DNA of 27,067 nt, taken from IMG/VR virus record IMGVR_UViG_3300012363_000018, positions 1 through 27,067 of that record. One strand, given 5' to 3'. The position numbers and the translations under genes were made by a program. The DNA comes from a virus. This document shows, one piece after another, positions 20,728 to 27,067 of the stretch. Each line of letters opens with the position of its first letter. The stretch's first letter is position 1. A model generated the notes under the pieces. That model searched no databases. It was not told where the DNA came from and saw nothing but the letters and a program-made list of their open reading frames with translations.

Positions 20728-21427
20728 AGAGCGCCTCGACCGCCTAGACGAAGCGGCGCGTGCCATCGACCACATCCGAGCACTCGGCCCTCCCATCGAG
20801 AGCCCGTATGAGGGGCGCGAGGCTGACTGGAGAATGTGCTGCGATCGGTGCCGTGCGCAGGTGCTCGCACTGCAGCTGCGAGCACGAGCCTCGGCCAGTG
20901 CCGGGTGGATTGAATGGCATGGCGGCGAATGCCCCGTCCCCGTTGGTGAGTCCTTTGAATATCGTCTTCGTAATGGCACAGGGAACGGGCCGCTAAGAAC
21001 GCCCACCGCCTGGAATTGGGAGCATCATGGTGACCAATATGACATTGTTGCTTATCGGTTGACCGAGGCAGCGCAAGCCCCGCCCGGCGCGTCGGTGATG
21101 GAGCGGGCACAGGCGGCATGCGCGCCCCTACTTTATCAGCGCGCATGTACCGGCGACAATGTTGAAGATCCTGGCCTCATCTTATGGCGACGGGACTACG
21201 ACAGACTCTTGGAGAACAATGCCCGCGCCATCGAGCAGGCCGAGGCCGAGGCCCGCGCGAAGGCGATCGAAGACGCGGCGCAGATAGCGTTCGACACTGC
21301 GAACGAAGATCTACCAGAGCAGCATTGGGACTTAGCTCGTGAGCGCCGCCAACTATGGGCTTCGGCCTGCGGACGCATCATGACAAAGGTCCGCGCCCTC
21401 GCCAAGCCGCAGGAGAAGTCGCCATGA
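20717..21427 (+). CDS. 236-aa phage protein, first gene of the cassette between polymerase halves
   Basis: The start at 20717 has no ribosome site of its own. Residues 62-115 hold GWIEWHGGECPVPVGESFEY...YDIVAYRL (only key parts given), a pattern known to me from uncharacterised phage proteins with a WIEW.GGECP core. The N-terminal part has C41, C42 and C45 (MCCDRC), and the C-terminal third is a long charged helix (NARAIEQAEAEARAKAIEDA). It is not an endonuclease I recognise, which argues against a simple homing-endonuclease intron ORF. Confidence 0.65.
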   Translation: MTDKERLDRLDEAARAIDHIRALGPPIESPYEGREADWRMCCDRCRAQVLALQLRARASASAGWIEWHGGECPVPVGESFEYRLRNGTGNGPLRTPTAWNWEHHGDQYDIVAYRLTEAAQAPPGASVMERAQAACAPLLYQRACTGDNVEDPGLILWRRDYDRLLENNARAIEQAEAEARAKAIEDAAQIAFDTANEDLPEQHWDLARERRQLWASACGRIMTKVRALAKPQEKSP

Positions 21428-21561
21428 CCATTCCCCAGTGGGGCTGGTGGAGTGATGGCTTCGGGTGGCAGCCCGAGGACACGGCGCTAGTCACGATGAC
21501 AGCTGGCCTCATCGCTCTATGCGCCTGCCTCACTATCTTCTCTCGCATCATGTACTACTAG
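21424..21561 (+). CDS. 45-aa membrane peptide
   Basis: The start is in an ATGA overlap. A Trp-rich N-terminus (MTIPQWGWWSDGFGWQPED) precedes one hydrophobic segment (ALVTMTAGLIALCACLTIFS) and a short RIMYY end. Its function in the cassette is unknown. Confidence 0.6.
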   Translation: MTIPQWGWWSDGFGWQPEDTALVTMTAGLIALCACLTIFSRIMYY

Positions 21562-21571
21562 GAGACCTCCC

Positions 21572-21871
21572 GTGGCCCTCGATCCAAATTCATACCTCCG
21601 TGTCCTCCTCGACACCTTCACCCCTGTCCGAGACACTCAGGCCCACCTCGTCGGCTGCATCCCGAAGGTGCCGGACAACTCCGACATCATCACGGACTCC
21701 CAGGGCCGGATCTATGAACTCCGCTGGTCGATGCAGGTCTGTGTGTGCATTGACCTAGAGCAGCAATCCCCCACCTCCCTCGACGGCTTCATCCCACTCG
21801 ACGACACTGACACTGATCTCGCGGTGCCTGTCGCCCGAGGCGATGACCCTGACCTTGCAGAAGGGGTGTGA
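21572..21871 (+). CDS. 99-aa acidic protein, unknown function
   Basis: It starts at a GTG with GGAGA upstream. Strand-like segments (YLRVLLDTFTPV, RIYELRWSMQVCVCIDL) end in a very acidic tail (LDDTDTDLAVPVARGDDPDL). An acidic C-terminus of this kind can mimic SSB tails or DNA, but no such role is shown. The stop overlaps the ribosome site of the exonuclease gene. Confidence 0.55.
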   Translation: MALDPNSYLRVLLDTFTPVRDTQAHLVGCIPKVPDNSDIITDSQGRIYELRWSMQVCVCIDLEQQSPTSLDGFIPLDDTDTDLAVPVARGDDPDLAEGV

Positions 21872-21872
21872 A

Positions 21873-22508
21873 ATGCTATTATTCCTCGATACGGAGACAA
21901 CCGGCCTCCCCGACTTCAACTTGCCCATCACCCACCCCAGCCAACCCCACATCGTCCAGATTGCGGCATGGCTCGGTGAGCCTCCTGTCGGCCGCGACTA
22001 TGCCCCAATGCTAGAGTGCCGCCACGTCGCCTCTCTCAACGCAGTGATCCGTCCCAGCGGATGGGAAGTTGGCGCCCACGCTGAGCGCATCCATGGCATC
22101 TCGACCCGCTACGCGCTCGCCTTCGGCGAGGATCTCGCCCACACCCTACGACGGTTCTTCGAGATGGTGAAGCTGGCCGATGACAAGGAGAATGGCTGCT
22201 CTGGCACCCTGATCGCCCACAACCTCCCCTTCGACCACCGGATGCTGACCGCTGACGCTGCGCGCGCCGGGCTCGATGCCACCCCCCTCGGTCTCCTCAA
22301 GCCGTTCTGCACCATGCGGGCGCTGACTCCCCGCATGCGACTGCCAGGCAAGTGGCCCGGCAAATACAAGTGGCCCAACCTCACCGAAGCTCACCGCTTC
22401 TGCTTCCCCGACACCGCCGACTTCGACAACAAGCACACCGCGATGGGAGATCTCCTCGCTTGCAAGGATATCTATCTACACGGCCTTACGGAGGGCTGGT
22501 GGACATGA
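21873..22508 (+). CDS. DnaQ-like DEDDh 3'-5' exonuclease
   Basis: The protein has 211 residues and starts at an ATG with AAGGGG seven bases upstream. ExoI is LDTETTGLP (D6, E8), followed by IHGIST. ExoII is LIAHNLPFDHRML, with the acid in PFD. ExoIII is KHTAMGDLLACKDIY, with His and Asp in HxxxxD. This is the DEDDh order of proofreading-type exonucleases (DnaQ/RNase T group). It lies between the two polymerase halves, although the N-terminal half already has its own exonuclease domain; it may serve repair or RNA-primer removal. Confidence 0.8.
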   Translation: MLLFLDTETTGLPDFNLPITHPSQPHIVQIAAWLGEPPVGRDYAPMLECRHVASLNAVIRPSGWEVGAHAERIHGISTRYALAFGEDLAHTLRRFFEMVKLADDKENGCSGTLIAHNLPFDHRMLTADAARAGLDATPLGLLKPFCTMRALTPRMRLPGKWPGKYKWPNLTEAHRFCFPDTADFDNKHTAMGDLLACKDIYLHGLTEGWWT

Positions 22509-22766
22509 CCTCCCATCGGCGAGCGGAGTGGTGCGGGAGGGGGGTGACACCCAAGCGCGCGCCTATGCTTGCCAGCGACGCCGCCGCAGGCGGCGGAGCG
22601 AGGCCCGAAGGGCCGGCAAGCGCGCGCAGGGTGTCAAGCGAAGTGGAGGGCCGAGGCTCCGTGGCGAGCGAAGGCGAGCGAAGCGAGCCTGAGCGGTCCC
22701 CGAAGGGGACGCCATGGACGGCCCGCAGCGGAGCGACCCCCGACACGGTCCGCGAGCGAGGTAATC
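22509..22766 (+). ncRNA. Highly foldable GC-rich element before the second polymerase half
   Basis: No convincing gene lies here. Two long-range stems, GACACCC/GGGTGTC (22546-22552 with 22629-22635) plus GCTTGCC/GGCAAGC (22567-22573 with 22615-22621), enclose two hairpins (CGCCGCC-GCA-GGCGGCG at 22579-22595 and GGCCC-GAA-GGGCC at 22602-22614). A second unit, GGGCCG/CGGCCC (22648-22653 with 22719-22724), encloses AGGCTC/GAGCCT and GTCCCC-GAA-GGGGAC (22696-22710). Both units are three-way-junction-like. Candidates are a ribozyme or intron part, a translation-control RNA, or a mobile repeat. Confidence 0.5.
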
Positions 22767-23642
22767 ATGTCTGATGACCCCTACGCCCTCTCCCTCCCCA
22801 ACCTACGGGCGCTCTACCTGCCGGATCCTGGCCATGTCTTCGTCGAGGCTGATCTTGCCCGCGCCGACGCCCAAGTCATCGCGTGGGAGGCGGGCGCAAC
22901 TAAGCTGAAAGGGGAACTGGCTAATGACCTCGACCTCCACACCTCCAACGCCATCCGCCTGTACGCTTCGGTGCGAGAGGGGGACCGTTTCCGTCAAGTG
23001 CGTGATCTTGCCCCCCGCGCGATGCACTCCAACGGCATGTCCTATCGCGACAATGCTAAGCGCTGGGTCCACGCCACCAACTTCGGCGGACGTGCTCGTA
23101 CGGTGGCATCCACGATCGTCCTCCCCGAGAAGCACGTAGAGACCTGTCAACGCTGGTGGTTGCGTGAGGAGCACCCCGAGATCGGAGCATTCCATGACAA
23201 GCTTGAGTTCGATCTCCGCTCCCGCAAGAACCCAATCATCCACAACAAGTTCGGCTTCCGCCGCCTCTATGTCGGCGGCGATCGCACCAGCAACCTCCTC
23301 GGCCAGGCCCTCGCCTGGATCGCGCAGAGCACCGTCGCTGTGGTTATCAACCACGCTATGCTTGCTGTCGATTGCGCTGCCGATCTCCTCAGCCAGCGCC
23401 GCTGTGGCACTTGCATGGCTTGTGTAGGTTGGGACCTGGAACTACTAATGCAACACCATGACAGCCTCTTGCTCCAGGTGCCCGAGGCGGGCCTATCGCA
23501 GCCTCTCATCGACGGCCTCCGTGCTGCCATGTCCGTTGTGGTTCCTTACGACGATCCTTTAACGATAGGCTGTGAAATCAAGTGGAGCGACCGCAGCTGG
23601 GGGCACATGGCACCTTGGAAAGCACAGGAGAGAGCAGCATGA
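22767..23642 (+). CDS. C-terminal palm/fingers half of a family A DNA polymerase
   Basis: The protein has 291 residues. Motif A is D29 in VEADLARADAQ, a DxxxAD variant of DYSQIE. Motif B is T7-like RDNAK (R94, K98) followed by H102 and NFGG. Motif C is HDS (H231, D232). The thumb and exonuclease are missing and are encoded at 18977-20692. The ATG at 22767 has GAGGT five bases upstream, so it can be translated separately; the open frame further upstream has repeat-like, non-protein composition. Residues MSDDPYALSLPNLRALYLPD would directly continue the NLQNIKR end of the first half. Confidence 0.8.
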   Translation: MSDDPYALSLPNLRALYLPDPGHVFVEADLARADAQVIAWEAGATKLKGELANDLDLHTSNAIRLYASVREGDRFRQVRDLAPRAMHSNGMSYRDNAKRWVHATNFGGRARTVASTIVLPEKHVETCQRWWLREEHPEIGAFHDKLEFDLRSRKNPIIHNKFGFRRLYVGGDRTSNLLGQALAWIAQSTVAVVINHAMLAVDCAADLLSQRRCGTCMACVGWDLELLMQHHDSLLLQVPEAGLSQPLIDGLRAAMSVVVPYDDPLTIGCEIKWSDRSWGHMAPWKAQERAA

Positions 23643-23929
23643 GGTTCGATTTCTCTGGTCGACCCGACTTCGACACTCAACTGGAAGACTCCCTAATCGG
23701 CAATATATACAGATGTAAGGGAGGAAACAAGACAAATTACTGGATGATTGTTGGAGTTAGAGCTAGCACAGTCATTTGCCTCGGATTGGATGATGAAGGC
23801 AACATAACATCTTCCTCAAACTATGGCCTGCATGTGTTTCACAACAGCCCCTGGGCCAGGGAACCTTTGGGCAAAGCCATAGACATGCCCGAGATGAGGT
23901 TCAATGTAGCGTGGAGGGAATTGAAATAG
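23639..23929 (+). CDS. 96-aa phage protein, unknown function
   Basis: The start is in an ATGA overlap with GGAGAG upstream. The segment IGNIYRCKGGNKTNYWMIVG, then VICLGLDDEGNITSSSNYGL forms a beta-rich unit like small phage proteins that I know only as hypothetical. It is AT-richer than its neighbours. The stop overlaps the GTG of the primase/helicase gene. Confidence 0.6.
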   Translation: MRFDFSGRPDFDTQLEDSLIGNIYRCKGGNKTNYWMIVGVRASTVICLGLDDEGNITSSSNYGLHVFHNSPWAREPLGKAIDMPEMRFNVAWRELK

Positions 23930-25215
23930 TGTCCCGCCACTTCCCTGATTGGCTCGCCGCCTTCACAGAGACTCTCACCCCCAAGGGGGAGGCGCCAGAG
24001 CGGTTCTATTTCTGGTCCGGCGTCTCCACAATCGCGGGTGTTCTGCGCCGCCGCGTATTCATCGACGAGGGCCATTTCAAGCACCACCCAAACTTCTATA
24101 TCGTCCTCGTTGGTCCCCCCGGCCTCGTGAAGAAATCCACCACTATCAACATCGGGGCCAACCTCCTCAACACCATTCCTAACGTCATCCTCGGCGCCGA
24201 CTGCGCTACTTGGCAAGCCTTCGTGGAGGAAGTCGCCGCTGCGCAGGATCTATTTGCTTCCGGCGACGTAGCTGTCACTAACCTCGTTGACCAGACCCAC
24301 TCCGTCACCTGCGCCCTGACCCTCGCCATCTCCGAACTCGGCACATTCTTCGACCCCAATGACCACATGATGGTCAACGTGATGACGGAACTCTATGACG
24401 GCAAAGACAACCCATTCCGCAAGCGCACCAAGACCATGGGGGAGGATGAGATCCGATCCCCCTTCGTCAATATCATCGCCGGCACGACGCCTGATTGGAT
24501 CCATGCCAACTTTCGAGGCCGCTTCGGTGGCTGGGGACTCAGCTCCCGCATCATCTTCCTCCACTGCGACGAGAAGGAGCGCGACGTCCCATTTCCCCAC
24601 GAGCTGTGGCAGGGCACCTTCGACGCCACGATGGAACGGTTCCGCGACGACCTGATCGCAATCAGCAAGCTCCAAGGGACTTGCACCTATGCCCCAGCAG
24701 CCAAGGATTTCTACCGAGAACTGTACGGTAATCACGGTAGACGCCAAACCCTACTTAACCGTAATGCGCATCACGACCCATGGCTGTCATACTACTTCGC
24801 ACGGAAGCTCGACCACGTTCTAAAGCTCGCAATTGTGCTATCTGCATCCCGCAACCACCAGCTAGTCATCACACTCGAAGACATGCGGGACGCAGCAGCC
24901 CGCTGCGATCAAATCGAGGTAGAACTCAGCAAGGTCTTCGCCGACAAGCAGTCAGGATCTCGCGAGGTCCGCCTCAACAAAGATGTCTGGAACGGCATCG
25001 TCAACGTGATCCGCCACGACGGGGCGATGGAACAGCGCCAGATGTGGAGCTTCACCTCCCAATTCATGACCTTCGGCCGGGCTAAGGAACTCATTGACCA
25101 ACTCATCGCAGGGCGCTGGTTGATCTGTGAGTCCTCGCTGGAGGGCGTGTTCTATACTTTCGGAGAGAACGCCCCGCTGCCAGAGGAATCTTTACATCTC
25201 AACGCCCCACTATAG
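23929..25215 (+). CDS. DUF3987-like phage primase/helicase ATPase
   Basis: The protein has 428 residues from a GTG overlapping the previous stop, with GGAGGG upstream. Walker A is GPPGLVKKST (62-71), typical of DUF3987 proteins (GxxGxxKS). LAISELGTFF (132-141) is the Walker-B-like site with E136. NIIAGTTPDWI and SSRIIFLHCDE would carry the sensor and arginine finger. The C-terminal half has winged-helix-like helices. It probably acts as the replicative helicase or primase-helicase beside the polymerase. No separate DnaB-type helicase is seen in the window. Confidence 0.7.
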   Translation: MSRHFPDWLAAFTETLTPKGEAPERFYFWSGVSTIAGVLRRRVFIDEGHFKHHPNFYIVLVGPPGLVKKSTTINIGANLLNTIPNVILGADCATWQAFVEEVAAAQDLFASGDVAVTNLVDQTHSVTCALTLAISELGTFFDPNDHMMVNVMTELYDGKDNPFRKRTKTMGEDEIRSPFVNIIAGTTPDWIHANFRGRFGGWGLSSRIIFLHCDEKERDVPFPHELWQGTFDATMERFRDDLIAISKLQGTCTYAPAAKDFYRELYGNHGRRQTLLNRNAHHDPWLSYYFARKLDHVLKLAIVLSASRNHQLVITLEDMRDAAARCDQIEVELSKVFADKQSGSREVRLNKDVWNGIVNVIRHDGAMEQRQMWSFTSQFMTFGRAKELIDQLIAGRWLICESSLEGVFYTFGENAPLPEESLHLNAPL

Positions 25216-25225
25216 GAGGAAATCA

Positions 25226-25282
25226 ATGTTCGATAAAGTACCTCACAAGATCCACATCGCTAATGGAGGATCACATGGATGA
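25226..25282 (+). CDS. Possible 18-aa peptide
   Basis: The ATG follows a strong AGGAGGA, and the frame ends eight bases inside the next gene (MFDKVPHKIHIANGGSHG). It contains the next gene's GGAGGA site. Translation signals are better than expected by chance, but the frame is very short. Confidence 0.35.
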   Translation: MFDKVPHKIHIANGGSHG

Positions 25283-25424
25283 CACCGACATTGAAGAAAT
25301 TGTCGCTAGGAGGGTCAGGGCGGAGTTGGGCGAAGGCGCGAGTGCTCTTTTCAAGTCCATCTTAGTATTCATTGTATGGGCTTGGGGAGTGACTTCGCTT
25401 TGTGCTTGGTTAGGGTTAGACTAA
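25275..25424 (+). CDS. 49-aa membrane peptide, last plus-strand gene
   Basis: GGAGGA lies five bases upstream. A charged helix (MDDTDIEEIVARRVRAELGE) is followed by one transmembrane segment (SILVFIVWAWGVTSLCAWLG). The stop TAA overlaps the stop of the opposite-strand gene by two bases. Function is unknown. Confidence 0.6.
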   Translation: MDDTDIEEIVARRVRAELGEGASALFKSILVFIVWAWGVTSLCAWLGLD

Positions 25425-27067
25425 GGAGAGCCAGCTTGCTCTTGCACTGCGCCTCGCGCTGCAACTGCGGTTGTTATTCGCACCCGGCGCTCGATGACCT
25501 TAATCAAGTCATCTAGTTCCTTGGACCCTGGCTTCATTCCTGCTGCCCGCCGCACCAGCGGCTTGACAATTGGAACAGTGTGAATTTCACGTGCCACATG
25601 AGAGGCCAAGTGGAAGGCTGGGAGCGCAAGCAATAGCACCGCCGCTTCCTTATAATGTCCTTCAAACGCTCTATAGAACGCGAACACCGGCGCGAAGCTG
25701 TGAGAATAATCCCACACCCCTTTCATTATACTCTCCCCTTTCTTCTTTACAAACCTATCCGCGATCTCGTCTGCGATCTTCCCAACCCCCATCAGCTGCG
25801 CAAACTCATCCCGCCCGAGCATCTGACGCAGTACTTCCTCGTGCTCCTTGATGTACTTGTACGCAGGCTTGACCGCGCCATCCTGCACCTTCTCCAGCGC
25901 CCGCGCCGCTGTGAGTTGCACCATGTTCTCGCGGCCTTTCTTCCCAAGCATTGCTCCAAGCAGCTCTGCCTCCTTCAAGTCTCCTTTCTCAATGATATGC
26001 ACCACCTTGTCGTTGAACTTCGCTGGAGTGAGTTGGCTCAGCGATCCACCTCTCTGCTCTGCCTCCACCTCCCCCACAGACTTATTTCCGAAGAACTCCT
26101 TCAACGGCGCATGATTGTTCCTAATCCATTCGGAGGCTGCTTCCGCCTTCCTAATGAACTCCTCTTGCGAAACACCCTTGCCAGCCGACGCCGCTGCCAC
26201 CTCATCCACTTGACGCTTCATTTTCAGCATCAATCGCCTTGCGTCCGAGCTACGAGTCGTCCGGATGTGTTCGTTGAGCCTCTTGCGTGCTTCCGAATAT
26301 GACTCTGCCGCCACCGGCCTAGCTTGGAACACCTCTGGGGGCGGTCCGATCTTATCTTCCATCTGGCGCAAGTAACTTGGGCCAGCGTGCTTCAACTCAG
26401 GGTGCGCCGCAATCTGCTTCTGGTACGCCTCAGCAGCTTTGTCTGCTGCTGCCTTCCTTGTCTCTTCCCCACTCAATCCAAGCACTTCACGCACCTCTTC
26501 GGCTGCCCTTCTCACTGCTCCTTTCTGCGCCTTCGGCAAGAACTCCGCGATCGCCTGTGCGAACCCAGGGTCTGCCCCATCTCCCACACCTGATGGAAAC
26601 CCCTCGAACTCTCGCCCGGTTGCATCCCGTAGTGAATACCGCGCATTCTTGATCCGTGTAACTTGCGTATAGCGGTCCAACGCATCATTCATCGGCGCCT
26701 CGCTCGCCGTCGTCATGCCCTTCGCTGTCTGCGCCAGCACCGGCAAGAACTGCCCCCCGAAGCTCGTCTTCGCAAGCTGGTTCGCGGCGAAGCTCACACC
26801 CTTCAACACTGTCAGCCCGATGCCCCCAATCAGCCCTCCCACTGTCGCATCGAACGCCCGAGGCGGTGCGTCGAAGGGGCGCTCCTCTTTCTCAGGGTCG
26901 GCGTAGAACTGCGTCGCCCCAAATCCCATCCCCGTCAAGATCGTGCGCCCTGCCATCCCAACCTTCCCCACGCCCTCACTCACTGCCGTCGCCACCCGTG
27001 GCATCAGCGCCCCAATCTTCGCGGCACCAAACGCTCCACTCGTCGCGAGGATAGCCGCAGTGGAAGA
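25421..27067 (-). CDS. C-terminal part of a large protein, probably virion/ejection protein
   Basis: The frame is open from the right edge (549 codons visible), and the ATG at 27004 is only internal because the frame continues upstream without a stop. Hydrophobic Gly/Ala segments near the edge (TVGGLIGGIGLTVLKGVSFA) are followed by long charged helices (KKGVSQEEFIRKAEAASEWI type; GELK..L segments). A late hydrophobic stretch (YKEAAVLLLALPAFHLASHV) precedes a basic tail. This mix resembles internal virion or ejection proteins and large polyvalent proteins of phages. No enzyme motif is recognised. It converges with the replication operon, with overlapping stops and no terminator between. Confidence 0.6.
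   Translation of the reverse strand, partial: SSTAAILATSGAFGAAKIGALMPRVATAVSEGVGKVGMAGRTILTGMGFGATQFYADPEKEERPFDAPPRAFDATVGGLIGGIGLTVLKGVSFAANQLAKTSFGGQFLPVLAQTAKGMTTASEAPMNDALDRYTQVTRIKNARYSLRDATGREFEGFPSGVGDGADPGFAQAIAEFLPKAQKGAVRRAAEEVREVLGLSGEETRKAAADKAAEAYQKQIAAHPELKHAGPSYLRQMEDKIGPPPEVFQARPVAAESYSEARKRLNEHIRTTRSSDARRLMLKMKRQVDEVAAASAGKGVSQEEFIRKAEAASEWIRNNHAPLKEFFGNKSVGEVEAEQRGGSLSQLTPAKFNDKVVHIIEKGDLKEAELLGAMLGKKGRENMVQLTAARALEKVQDGAVKPAYKYIKEHEEVLRQMLGRDEFAQLMGVGKIADEIADRFVKKKGESIMKGVWDYSHSFAPVFAFYRAFEGHYKEAAVLLLALPAFHLASHVAREIHTVPIVKPLVRRAAGMKPGSKELDDLIKVIERRVRITTAVAARGAVQEQAGSP

Noticed and set aside
22569-22766. Upstream extension of the second polymerase half
   Set aside because: The sequence is explained by RNA-like stems; its translation is Arg/Ala/Pro-rich and unlike polymerases. 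A ribosome site precedes the ATG at 22767.
20690-22769. Intein as cause of the split polymerase
   Set aside because: The first half has a true stop, the next residues lack intein splicing motifs, and several independent cistrons lie in the gap.
25655-26302. Plus-strand frame of 215 codons
   Set aside because: It is antisense to the long open frame of the large virion-like protein.

Overview
This is a window of a tailed double-stranded DNA phage, or a prophage, of a Gram-negative host. The evidence is dense gene packing with ATGA/TGATG overlaps, a family A DNA polymerase, Cas4-like and RecA-like recombination proteins, a DUF3987-type primase/helicase, an HNH endonuclease, a muramidase, a candidate spanin pair and adhesin-like proteins. 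The DNA is clearly GC-rich. Lipoprotein signals, a DUF3309-type peptide and a Tat-like signal fit a proteobacterial, perhaps alphaproteobacterial, host; this host call is inference only.

Layout. (1) About 1-7530, minus strand: one long operon read right to left. It starts with a 55-aa protein and a helix-turn-helix protein, then a holin-like peptide, a DUF3309-like peptide, an HExxE-motif protein, several very small exported or lipidated proteins, a DUF6197-like protein, a glycine-rich adhesin-like protein, a candidate i-spanin/o-spanin pair, a tailspike-like protein and an exported protein cut by the left edge. Many of these carry N-terminal export signals. (2) 7530-8320: a divergent control region with promoters in both directions, several dyad repeats and an AT-rich tract. 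(3) 8320-11773, plus strand: small early genes of mostly unknown function, including an XRE-like protein and a tiny secreted cysteine protein, closed by a strong intrinsic terminator. (4) 11774-12024: a second control region with three dyads and a TTGACA-type promoter. (5) 12025-25424, plus strand: the replication and recombination operon. (6) 25421-27067, minus strand: the C-terminal part of a large protein, probably of the virion, whose stop codon overlaps the stop of the last plus-strand gene.

How the genes work together: the Cas4-like nuclease, RecA-like ATPase and putative ssDNA-binding protein look like a recombination module. The UDG/exonuclease/polymerase protein, the separate polymerase palm protein, a DnaQ-like exonuclease and the DUF3987 ATPase form the replication module.

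The most notable feature is a split DNA polymerase. The family A polymerase stops just after the NLQNI motif and resumes 2.1 kb later just before motif A. Four genes and a GC-rich, highly foldable 258-base element lie between the halves. The N-terminal half also carries a uracil-DNA-glycosylase-like domain. Other unusual points are a 36-base perfect inverted repeat shared by two unrelated genes 13.6 kb apart, adhesin-like proteins with Sec signals, a muramidase inside the replication operon, and a promoter placed so that its transcript would be leaderless.
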